Part shown: positions 1 through 6,314 of the stretch, piece by piece | Numbering within the stretch: the first letter of the stretch is position 1 | How the letters are laid out: each line of letters begins with the position of its first letter | DNA from: Bdellovibrionaceae bacterium UBA6776 | GTDB taxonomy: Bacteria; Bdellovibrionota; Bdellovibrionia; Bdellovibrionales; UBA1609 | NCBI GenBank assembly: GCA_002453155.1 | Contig: DKGG01000042.1 | Coordinates: 1-11,810, forward strand | DNA: 11,810 nucleotides | Reading direction: 5' to 3' | Position numbers and translations under genes: made by a program | The notes under the pieces: model-generated | What the model was told of the DNA's origin: nothing | Database searches by the model: none | Seen by the model: the letters and a program-made list of their open reading frames with translations, nothing else

Positions 1-2
1 CT

Positions 3-65
3 AAAAGGTACCTGCTTCCTTTTCCGATATGCGGTGCATATCGGAAAAGGAAGCAGGTACCTTTT
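3..65. repeat. Perfect 30-bp inverted repeat with 3-nt loop
   Basis: Positions 3-32 are exactly reverse-complementary to 36-65, leaving only GGT (33-35) between the arms. The arm begins AAAAGGTACCTGCTTCC and includes the palindrome GGTACC. Either strand would form a very stable hairpin. The right arm ends in TTTT, so a weak intrinsic-terminator role is conceivable, but no gene is visible upstream of it in the window. Such a long perfect palindrome in intergenic DNA suggests a dispersed genomic repeat or a small non-autonomous element. No second copy occurs in this window, so the dispersed nature is inference. Confidence 0.9.
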
Positions 66-66
66 G

Positions 67-114
67 GCGAGGCCTATTTGGAGCGAAGCCTATTTGGGGT
101 GAGGCCCATTTGAG
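67..114. repeat. Three 16-bp imperfect tandem units
   Basis: Three adjacent 16-bp units are visible: GCGAGGCCTATTTGGA, GCGAAGCCTATTTGGG and GTGAGGCCCATTTGAG. They start one base after the 30-bp palindrome ends. A degenerate continuation (GCGATAGAGGCGAAGCG) follows. There is no sign of coding function. Confidence 0.75.
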
Positions 115-216
115 GCGATAGAGGCGAAGCGTGGGGCGATGCTAGGTACAGTACTTGAGGCGGAGATTGGTGAAAAGATTGGAACGAATCCTGGGCAGCG
201 ACCTGAGAGTTTTCGC

Positions 217-251
217 AAAAAAAATCGCCCGGTGAAATCGAGCGATTTTTT
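217..251 (-). terminator. Intrinsic terminator after the HiPIP gene
   Basis: AAAAAATCGC (219-228) pairs with GCGATTTTTT (242-251) across a 13-nt loop. Read on the minus strand the hairpin is followed by a run of eight T (224-217). It lies 31 bases beyond the stop codon of the minus-strand iron-sulfur protein gene, so it most likely ends that transcript. The left A-run and right T-run would also let it work on the plus strand. Confidence 0.7.
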
Positions 252-281
252 GAATTTGAAAATTTATGGGATGGAAAGCTC

Positions 282-665
282 TTAAGCTTTTTTCGCCCAA
301 GTTCCACACCATGCACTGGCGTAAACCTTCTTCTTTTGAGCCATTGCCAAAACACAATCTCCCACTTCCTGACCTTTGTAGGTCCCCTTTGGAGTGTAGA
401 AACTGCAGTTTGCACAGGTTTGGCCGTGCTTGGACTTGTCAGATTTTCTCATGGGACAAGTTTTTGCGGCGCCATCGGGATCGGTACAGTAGTTCACCAA
501 GGCGGGAACTGCTTTTTGTCCGTTCTCAAGCACATCTGCGGGCTTCAGATCTAAAGGCTTCAGGTCTGATGCAAGCGCCAAATTGCCTTTGAAAAAAGCA
601 AGACTGGCCACGCTCAAAAGAGAGCCACCGATGAAATTTCTGCGATTGATTTTTTGTGATGACAT
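282..665 (-). CDS. High-potential iron-sulfur protein (HiPIP), Tat-exported
   Basis: This is a small periplasmic [4Fe-4S] electron carrier of 127 residues. Residues 7-13 (NRRNFIG) followed by a hydrophobic stretch to about residue 32 form a twin-arginine signal, as expected for a protein that must acquire its cluster before export. The likely cluster ligands are C84, C87, C104 and C120, with C-x2-C-x16-C-x15-C spacing and the typical GDC and AWCGTW contexts. Two more cysteines, C60 and C70, lie before the cluster region; they are not HiPIP ligands and might form a disulfide. GGAGG stands 4 bases before the ATG and supports this start. HiPIPs usually carry electrons from the cytochrome bc1 complex to a terminal oxidase or reaction centre. 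The partner here is unknown, because the gene has its own promoter and terminator and no redox neighbours. Confidence 0.9.
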   Translation of the reverse strand: MSSQKINRRNFIGGSLLSVASLAFFKGNLALASDLKPLDLKPADVLENGQKAVPALVNYCTDPDGAAKTCPMRKSDKSKHGQTCANCSFYTPKGTYKGQEVGDCVLAMAQKKKVYASAWCGTWAKKA

Positions 666-699
666 ATGTCCTCCAGGAGGGGGTTGATACAGAAAAATC

Positions 700-728
700 A
701 GTGTAGACCCCGTTCAAATGAAAGCCAA
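700..728 (-). promoter_or_regulatory. Candidate sigma-70 promoter for the HiPIP gene
   Basis: Read on the minus strand, a -35 element TTGGCT (728-723) and a -10 element TACACT (705-700) are separated by 17 bases. Predicted transcription would start near 693, giving a leader of roughly 28 bases that contains the GGAGG site. Prediction is from spacing and consensus match only. Confidence 0.4.
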
Positions 729-777
729 CTGAAAATAAAGTCCACGTTGTTTCTCCCATAAGAGAGACTAATAGGGG

Positions 778-817
778 TGTCATTTGGGGACTAAGGCCCC
801 AGGGACAAAAAATGACA
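778..817. repeat. Imperfect inverted repeat
   Basis: TGTCATTT (778-785) pairs with AAATGACA (810-817). Directly inside, GGGG (786-789) pairs with CCCC (797-800), with a 9-base bulge on the right side. It lies upstream of the HiPIP promoter. It could be a regulatory dyad or part of an old repeat; nothing shows which. Confidence 0.4.
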
Positions 818-923
818 ATCTACGCCCCACCCTAAAATAATTGCCTGCCCACCCCGGGTGGCGGACTCATTTTGGCTCCGAAAGCCTTGGTATCAATCTT
901 GATATATAGATTTGTAACACGCC

Positions 924-958
924 GGCTCTTCCACACTCGTGGATTCATAAGAAGAGCC
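924..958. repeat. Hairpin-forming inverted repeat
   Basis: GGCTCTTC (924-931) is the exact reverse complement of GAAGAGCC (951-958), with a 19-base loop that itself contains a short CCAC/GTGG dyad (931-942). No T-run follows on either strand, so it is not called a terminator. Confidence 0.45.
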
Positions 959-1044
959 CCGAGCCCATCAACACAACCCACCAAAAGCCAAGGGAGCGCG
1001 AAAGCCTCCCTCCTTGAGCTTTTCTCAAACCCTTGAACCACGAG

Positions 1045-1259
1045 GCATGAGGATCAGAACAGCAGAGGAGTAAGTTCGACGAGGCGCGAGCCCTAGATGA
1101 GCATTGAATCAAATCCGTTTCAGCGCGGCATGAGGATCAGAACAGCAGAGGAGCAAGTTCGACGAGGCGCGAGCCCTAGGTGAGCATTGAATCAAATCCA
1201 TTTCAGCGCGGCATGAGGATCAGAACAGCAGAGGAGCAAGTTCGACGAGGCGCGAGCCC
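1045..1259. repeat. 83-bp tandem repeat, 2.6 copies
   Basis: Near-identical units begin at 1045, 1128 and 1211 (period exactly 83). The first two are complete and the third matches for 49 bases to 1259 before diverging. Only a few substitutions separate them, for example GTAAG in copy 1 against GCAAG in copies 2 and 3. Each unit contains AGAACAGCAGAGGAG, which is also present as reverse complement at 1310-1324. Such low divergence points to recent tandem duplication of one half of a structured intergenic element. Confidence 0.9.
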
Positions 1260-1324
1260 GAGGGCGTATGGGTAATACGTTGATGGGCGAAGCAACAAAG
1301 TCAAACTTACTCCTCTGCTGTTCT
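1222..1324 (-). repeat. 25-bp stem inverted repeat reaching into the hslO stop codon
   Basis: Positions 1222-1246 pair with 1300-1324 over 25 positions with two differences, enclosing 53 bases. The loop contains a further small stem, CGTAT (1265-1269) with ATACG (1275-1279). In minus-strand RNA, the sense of hslO, both differences become U-G wobble pairs, giving a continuous stem; in plus-strand RNA they would be C-A mismatches. The outer end covers the first two bases of the hslO stop codon (1323-1325). There is no T-run, so the element may act in mRNA 3'-end stability or rho-dependent termination, or simply be an inserted repeat. Confidence 0.75.
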
Positions 1325-2240
1325 AATGGGTGTTGGAGGTCATTTTTTCCAGAAGCTTCGAAAGCTCCGCCACCTCAATCTCATAAGGCCGCCCACAAAA
1401 CTCACAACGGGCTTTGGCCGACTCTTTGTTGGCCACCATCTCTTTGACCTGATCTTCGCCCAAAAGCACCAAGGCTCGGGCCAAACGCTCCCTGGAGCAC
1501 CGGCACTCATAGGACAAATTGTACGGGTGGGACAACTCGCGAACAGGAAGTCCCTGAACATAGGCCGACAAAAGATCCTCTGGAGTGCTGCCGTCCGTGA
1601 CGGATTCAGACAGAGAGCCCGCCAAGGCAAAATTTTTCTCCAAAGTTTCCACCACAGAATCTGGACAGCCCGGCATCAATTCAATCAAAACTCCACCGGC
1701 CCCTTGAACCAAGCCATAGGAATTCACCTTTACTCCCAATGCCACAATCGACCGCACCTGGCGGGACTGAAGCAGATAAAAGGCCACGTCTTCTCCCACC
1801 TCACCACTTTGAAGAGCAACAGTCCCCCGTTGAGGAGATTTTTGCTGGGGTTGTGAGTGCACCACACTGAGGAGCCCCTGACCGATGGCCTTTCCCACCG
1901 CCAGCTCTCCCCCTTCGGAAGGAGCTTCCAATTGAGGGTTTGAGGTGTAACCGCGAACTTGCCCCTCGTGATTGGCTTCGGCAAAAAACATTTCCAGCGG
2001 ACCGTCTCCGCGAAAATACAAACTGATCTGCTGCCCATCCTTCAATTGGCTGGCCATCAAACTGGCGGCCACCATGCTCCGTCCCACAGCCATGGTTGCT
2101 AGGGGGAAGGTGTTTTGGATGCTTTGCATCTCACGGACCACTTCCGTGGCCACCACAGCAGCCGCACGAAAGCTCATATCTTGAGCAAGATATTTGTGAA
2201 TCTTATTCGCCTTTGAAGTGTTCTTTTTTTCCTGTGACAT
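1323..2240 (-). CDS. hslO: Hsp33 redox-regulated chaperone
   Basis: This cytoplasmic holdase is switched on when oxidants form disulfides in its zinc centre. The 305-residue length fits the family. The C-terminal redox switch is complete: C246 and C248 (ECRC), then C279 and C282 (CEFC), giving C-x-C-x30-C-x2-C. The N-terminal domain has typical Hsp33 sequence, including the region near AVGRSMVAASLMASQLK (51-67). An extra cysteine, C192 in MPGC, is also common in the family. The start is ATG at 2240; a weak AAGAG lies just upstream and no strong Shine-Dalgarno is seen. The gene is divergent from putA with about 105 bases between them. Its 3' end is fused to the inverted repeat at 1222-1324, so the last codons may have been supplied or altered by that element. 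Confidence 0.95.
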   Translation of the reverse strand: MSQEKKNTSKANKIHKYLAQDMSFRAAAVVATEVVREMQSIQNTFPLATMAVGRSMVAASLMASQLKDGQQISLYFRGDGPLEMFFAEANHEGQVRGYTSNPQLEAPSEGGELAVGKAIGQGLLSVVHSQPQQKSPQRGTVALQSGEVGEDVAFYLLQSRQVRSIVALGVKVNSYGLVQGAGGVLIELMPGCPDSVVETLEKNFALAGSLSESVTDGSTPEDLLSAYVQGLPVRELSHPYNLSYECRCSRERLARALVLLGEDQVKEMVANKESAKARCEFCGRPYEIEVAELSKLLEKMTSNTH

Positions 2241-2345
2241 GAACTCTTAGAAGGACCAAATTCCCTCGAAAAAGGCAACTCCCATTTTCAGCTTGCAAAG
2301 CCTCAGAACAAAAGTCAGATTGACCGGGTTAAAATAGGAGGGGGA

Positions 2346-5297
2346 ATGATGTCTGATCTTGAGCAATCCATTCGTACGGAAGGCGAGGAAATCTTTCGCT
2401 TGATGGAGGAAGATTCCAAATCCATCTTCAACAAAGATTGGTGGTATGGACGGGTCATGGATTGGTCCATGAAAAACGAGCATTTCAAAACTCAAATGTT
2501 TCGTTTTGTTGACGTTCTCCCCTACTTGAATTCCAGCTCCGAAGTGGCCAGACACCTTAAAGAATACTTTGCAGAATCTGGCGATGAACTTCCTTCTGTT
2601 TTTAACTTTGGATTGGGACTGGGATCCCTTGCTCCTGGAATCATGGCCGGAGCCATTCGAAAAAACGTGGTTCAAATGGCCAAGATGTTTATTACGGGGG
2701 CCACTCCTGAAGAGGCTCTTCCGAACCTTAAAAAAGCCCGCAAAAAAAGCTTGGCCTTCACTGCTGATCTTTTGGGTGAAGCGGCTCTTTCTGAAAAAGA
2801 ATCTTTAGAGTACTTGGAGCGCTACCTGGCTTTGATCAATGATCTTTCGAAAGCTTCCGAAAAGTGGGATGCAAATCCCTTGATCGACGAAGACGAAAGA
2901 GGCGCACTTCCTAAGGTCAATATTTCTGTCAAAGTCACAGCCCTTTACTCCCAAATTGAAGAAGCCGCTTGGGAAACTTCTAAATTTCCCATCAAAGAGC
3001 GTTTGCGACAGATCTTTTCTGCGGCCATCGAAAAAAATGTTTTCGTCAACTTGGACATGGAACAGTACGCCTACAAAGATTTTGTGGTGGAAGTTTTTAA
3101 AGAGCTCCTTATGGAAGAGGCTTACAAAGCCTATCCTCACTTCGGAATTGTTATGCAGGCCTATTTGAAAGAGTCTTTGGCCGACGTTCAAGGACTGTGC
3201 GAGTTCGCAAAACAAAGAGGAACCGAATTTACCATTCGTTTGGTTAAGGGCGCTTACTGGGATTACGAAACCATTCACGCCGAACAAATGGGTTGGCCTG
3301 TTCCTGTTTTTCAGGACAAAAATGCAACCGATGAAAACTTTGAATCTTGCGCAAAGCTTTTGATCGACAACTACCCCAGTATCCGCCTGGCCGTGGGCTC
3401 TCACAACGTTCGCTCTCTGGCCACGGCACTTTCCTATGCGCGCCAAAAAGGTTTGGACAAGAAGGCCGTCGAAACTCAAATGCTTTATGGAATGGCAGAT
3501 CCCATCAAAAGTGCCATGGTGAAAAAAGGCATCCGCGTGCGAGAGTATGCAACCATTGGAGAATTGATTCCAGGAATGGCTTACCTGGTGCGCCGACTTT
3601 TGGAAAACACATCCAACGAGTCTTTCCTTCGTTCTAAGTTTGCGGAAAACACCTCCATTGAAAAGTTGCTTCAAAATCCGGCCCACTTGAAAAAAGAACA
3701 TGTGTTTGTAGAGAACAACAAACACCGTTTTGAAAATGAACCTTTGAAAGATTTTACGATCGATGAAAATCGAAAGGGCATGGAATCCGCAATTGCCGCT
3801 TGGAAGAAAAAAGGCCTGTTAAAAGTTCCTTTGTGCATCGATGGCCAATGGACCGACTCCAAAGACACTCTGAAAAGAAAAAACCCATCGGACATTCAAG
3901 GAGATTTTTCGGAGGTGTCCATGGGCACCACCGCAGATGCGGATCGTGCTGTGGAAATTGCGGCTCAGTTTCAACCCACTTGGGCCAAATGGGACGCCAA
4001 TAAGCGCGCAGACCTTGTGGACCAATTGGCAGAGTTGATTCTTAGAGATCGTTATAAACTTGCCGCACTTGAAGTTTTGGAAGTGGGTAAGCCTTGGCAC
4101 GAAGCGGATGGAGACATCACTGAAGCCATTGATTTCTGTCGCTACTACGCAAAAGAAATGCGCAAACTTTCAAACCCTCTTCGCGTGGGCCATGCTCCCG
4201 GAGAAGTCAGTCGTTATGCCTACCGGGCCCGCGGAGTTTCCGCAGTGATTGCACCCTGGAATTTTCCCTTGGCCATTCTTACCGGAATGGTGTCGGCCTC
4301 TTTGGTCACCGGAAATACCGTTGTAATGAAGCCCGCAGAACAAAGCAGCGTGGTGGCTTTGGAATTGATGAAACTGATTCAAGAAGCAGGCTTTCCAAAA
4401 GAAGCGGTTCAATTTCTTCCGGGTCTTGGAGAAGTGGTGGGCGATCACTTGGTGAAGCACAAAGATGTATCGATGATTTGTTTCACCGGGTCCAAAGCGG
4501 TTGGAATTCACATTTTGCAAGCTTCAACGATGATTCAACCCGGACAAACCCATTTCAAAAAAGTTTTGGCAGAATTGGGCGGGAAGAACGCCATCATCAT
4601 CGACAGTGATGCCGATTTGGATGAAGCGGTTCAAGGCGTTGTTTATTCGGCGTTTGGATTTCAAGGCCAAAAGTGTTCGGCCTGTTCCCGCGTGATTGTA
4701 TTGGAAGAAAATTATGACCGCTTTACCGAGCGACTCTACGAAGCGACAAAAAGTCTTCATGTGGGCAGTTCTCTGGATCCCATGAATTTTATGGGCCCTG
4801 TGGTGGACGAAGAAGCCTTTGACCGCATTCGTGGCACCATTGAAAAGGCCAAGTCAGAACACAATCTTCTTTTTGAAGGTGAAGTTCCAAAGCAAGGGTA
4901 CTTTATTTCACCCACTGTTTTTGAGGGTGTGGATCCGAAGGCACCCATTGCCACTCAAGAAATTTTTGGTCCCGTCCTTGCCGTCATCAAAGTAAAAACT
5001 TTGGATGAGGCGCTTGAAGTTGCAAACTCGGTGGAGTTTGCTCTGACCGGCGGACTTTTCTCTCGAAGTCCTGCGAACATTGAGCGGGTGAAAAAAGAAT
5101 TTGAATGCGGAAACCTCTACATCAACCGCAGCTGTACGGGAGCCATGGTCAACAGACATCCCTTTGGGGGCTACAAAATGTCAGGACTTGGAAGCAAAAC
5201 CGGTGGACCGGACTACTTGCTTCAATTTATGGAACCACGAGTGGTGACAGAGAACACGATGAGACGAGGCTTTGCTCCCATCGAAGAGGATGTTTAG
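2346..5297 (+). CDS. putA: Bifunctional proline dehydrogenase / L-glutamate gamma-semialdehyde dehydrogenase
   Basis: This enzyme oxidises proline to glutamate in two steps: FAD-dependent proline dehydrogenase, then NAD-dependent aldehyde dehydrogenase. The N-terminal half (to about residue 450) is a PRODH barrel, with RLVKGAYWD at 298-306 and the substrate-binding arginine pair R416-R417 in YLVRRLLENTSN. The second half (about 490-970) is an aldehyde dehydrogenase: APWNF at 636-640 with N639, FTGS at 713-716, the conserved glutamate E743 in ELGGK and the catalytic cysteine C777 in GQKCSA. At 983 residues it has the short architecture, without the N-terminal ribbon-helix-helix repressor domain of enterobacterial PutA and without a long C-terminal extension. 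Two adjacent ATGs (2346, 2349) follow GGAGG at 2337-2341; the second has the better spacing of 7 bases. The stop is 6 bases from the convergent rhomboid gene, leaving no room for a dedicated terminator. It should channel proline into the TCA cycle via glutamate. Confidence 0.97.
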   Translation: MMSDLEQSIRTEGEEIFRLMEEDSKSIFNKDWWYGRVMDWSMKNEHFKTQMFRFVDVLPYLNSSSEVARHLKEYFAESGDELPSVFNFGLGLGSLAPGIMAGAIRKNVVQMAKMFITGATPEEALPNLKKARKKSLAFTADLLGEAALSEKESLEYLERYLALINDLSKASEKWDANPLIDEDERGALPKVNISVKVTALYSQIEEAAWETSKFPIKERLRQIFSAAIEKNVFVNLDMEQYAYKDFVVEVFKELLMEEAYKAYPHFGIVMQAYLKESLADVQGLCEFAKQRGTEFTIRLVKGAYWDYETIHAEQMGWPVPVFQDKNATDENFESCAKLLIDNYPSIRLAVGSHNVRSLATALSYARQKGLDKKAVETQMLYGMADPIKSAMVKKGIRVREYATIGELIPGMAYLVRRLLENTSNESFLRSKFAENTSIEKLLQNPAHLKKEHVFVENNKHRFENEPLKDFTIDENRKGMESAIAAWKKKGLLKVPLCIDGQWTDSKDTLKRKNPSDIQGDFSEVSMGTTADADRAVEIAAQFQPTWAKWDANKRADLVDQLAELILRDRYKLAALEVLEVGKPWHEADGDITEAIDFCRYYAKEMRKLSNPLRVGHAPGEVSRYAYRARGVSAVIAPWNFPLAILTGMVSASLVTGNTVVMKPAEQSSVVALELMKLIQEAGFPKEAVQFLPGLGEVVGDHLVKHKDVSMICFTGSKAVGIHILQASTMIQPGQTHFKKVLAELGGKNAIIIDSDADLDEAVQGVVYSAFGFQGQKCSACSRVIVLEENYDRFTERLYEATKSLHVGSSLDPMNFMGPVVDEEAFDRIRGTIEKAKSEHNLLFEGEVPKQGYFISPTVFEGVDPKAPIATQEIFGPVLAVIKVKTLDEALEVANSVEFALTGGLFSRSPANIERVKKEFECGNLYINRSCTGAMVNRHPFGGYKMSGLGSKTGGPDYLLQFMEPRVVTENTMRRGFAPIEEDV

Positions 5298-5303
5298 GAG
5301 CCC

Positions 5304-6314
5304 TTACAAAAGACGGCTCTGAGGGGTTTTGGAAACAAAAGGGTACAGTTTGTACATCTCCACTGGAAATTTATCCGGTGGAGAGGTCTTCAAAGTTTTG
5401 TGAAGAATCACTAAGCCCAATCCCGCAGAAAATCCAGCCAAATGACCACCCAAGTGAGCTCCGTGGGCAATTCCACCCATCAATGAAGAACTGGAGAGGA
5501 ATCCCGCAAGATCCGCAGTGATCCAAAGATAAAAGACAAAAGCACCGGGAAGGTAAACCAAACCCAAGGCTTTTTGCTGAGGAATGACCAACCAATAGAA
5601 AAACCTCACCGGTTGGCGCCAATTCAAAACGGCAAAAATGGAAATCAATCCGGAAACAGCTCCGGAAGCACCCACCAAAGGCGATGCACTCACACCTGAG
5701 AACAAGATATAAACCGCGCATCCGATAAAACCCGAAAACAAATAAACCAACAAAACTCCAAGTCCACCCAAACTCAGTTCAAGGGTTCCACCCACCAAAA
5801 CCAAAAAAATCATATTGGAAGCCAAGTGCCCCCAACTCCCGTGGGCAAACATGTAGGACAACCAAGTCATTGGAGTGTGACTGGAAGAGCTGACTCCTAA
5901 AAGATGACTTAAGGAAAGGGCTTGGTTTCTTTTTAGCTGATTCACCTTTTCTTTCCAAAAGGAGAACGCCACTTCATCGGGGAAGTGACCATCGTAAAGT
6001 TGAGAATCTAAAAACTTTTGATCTCGAAAAGCCAAAACTCCCAAGACCTGATTGCCGTGTTGATCTTCGCCCTCAACCAGGGAGGCCAATTCTCTTTTCA
6101 CTTGGTGATCCACGCGGGTGTTTAAATAAGATTTGTAAATGGCACCTTGGATCTCGATAAAATCTTTGTCTTCCAAGATGGATTGATAGCTCTCCAAAGG
6201 CTTTAATCCATAAATGTCCGAAGCCGCCATCACCAAAACATTGAGTGCCACAAGAATCCACGTGACCGTTGCTTTTCTGAAGGAAAGAATGCCGTTGAGA
6301 ATCGGAAAAATCAT
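5304..6314 (-). CDS. Rhomboid-family intramembrane serine protease
   Basis: This inner-membrane protease of 336 residues cleaves transmembrane segments of other proteins. The catalytic serine is S217 in GASG, preceded by a hydrophobic span. The catalytic histidine is H287 in AHLGGHLAG. The oxyanion-type motif HGSWGHLASN supplies H158, H163 and N167 in the second membrane segment. Membrane spans lie roughly at 15-31, 151-178, 181-205, 213-231, 237-266 and 285-305. The first loop, about residues 32-150, is much longer than in E. coli GlpG and is rich in charged residues, so it may form a separate extramembrane domain. The start codon overlaps the stop of the RDD gene (ATGA at 6314-6311), so the two are translationally coupled. 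Substrates cannot be read from the sequence. Confidence 0.92.
   Translation of the reverse strand: MIFPILNGILSFRKATVTWILVALNVLVMAASDIYGLKPLESYQSILEDKDFIEIQGAIYKSYLNTRVDHQVKRELASLVEGEDQHGNQVLGVLAFRDQKFLDSQLYDGHFPDEVAFSFWKEKVNQLKRNQALSLSHLLGVSSSSHTPMTWLSYMFAHGSWGHLASNMIFLVLVGGTLELSLGGLGVLLVYLFSGFIGCAVYILFSGVSASPLVGASGAVSGLISIFAVLNWRQPVRFFYWLVIPQQKALGLVYLPGAFVFYLWITADLAGFLSSSSLMGGIAHGAHLGGHLAGFSAGLGLVILHKTLKTSPPDKFPVEMYKLYPFVSKTPQSRLL

Larger units (their letters stand above)
666..1322. other. Gene-poor, repeat-rich intergenic region
   Basis: No convincing gene was found in these 657 bases. Minus-strand open frames at 526-783 and 832-1041 have no recognisable protein features; the first overlaps the HiPIP gene. 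The region holds the HiPIP promoter, dyads near 778-817 and 924-958, and from 1045 onward the 83-bp repeat array with its inverted partner beside hslO. Positions 11-bp palindromic CCTCCAGGAGG (670-680) include the HiPIP Shine-Dalgarno sequence. A small RNA cannot be excluded. Confidence 0.6.

Noticed and set aside
526..783. Minus-strand open frame of 85 codons upstream of and overlapping the HiPIP gene
   Set aside because: It overlaps the strongly supported HiPIP frame and its promoter, and shows no protein features of its own.
832..1041. Minus-strand open frame of 69 codons in the repeat-rich region
   Set aside because: No recognisable domain, signal peptide or ribosome site, and it lies in a stretch of short dyads.
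2293..2335. TTGCAA and TAAAAT as a putA promoter
   Set aside because: The spacing between them is 31 bases, and no other pair of elements in this gap fits well.
2805..3725. Long minus-strand open frame (306 codons) inside putA
   Set aside because: It is fully antisense to the PRODH domain of putA, which has clear motifs. The antisense product is rich in Phe, His and Lys as expected from a shadow frame.
5298..5319. GAGCC/GGCTC hairpin at the convergent putA-rhomboid junction as a terminator
   Set aside because: The stem is only 5 bp with a 12-base loop and no proper T-run, and it overlaps coding sequence.
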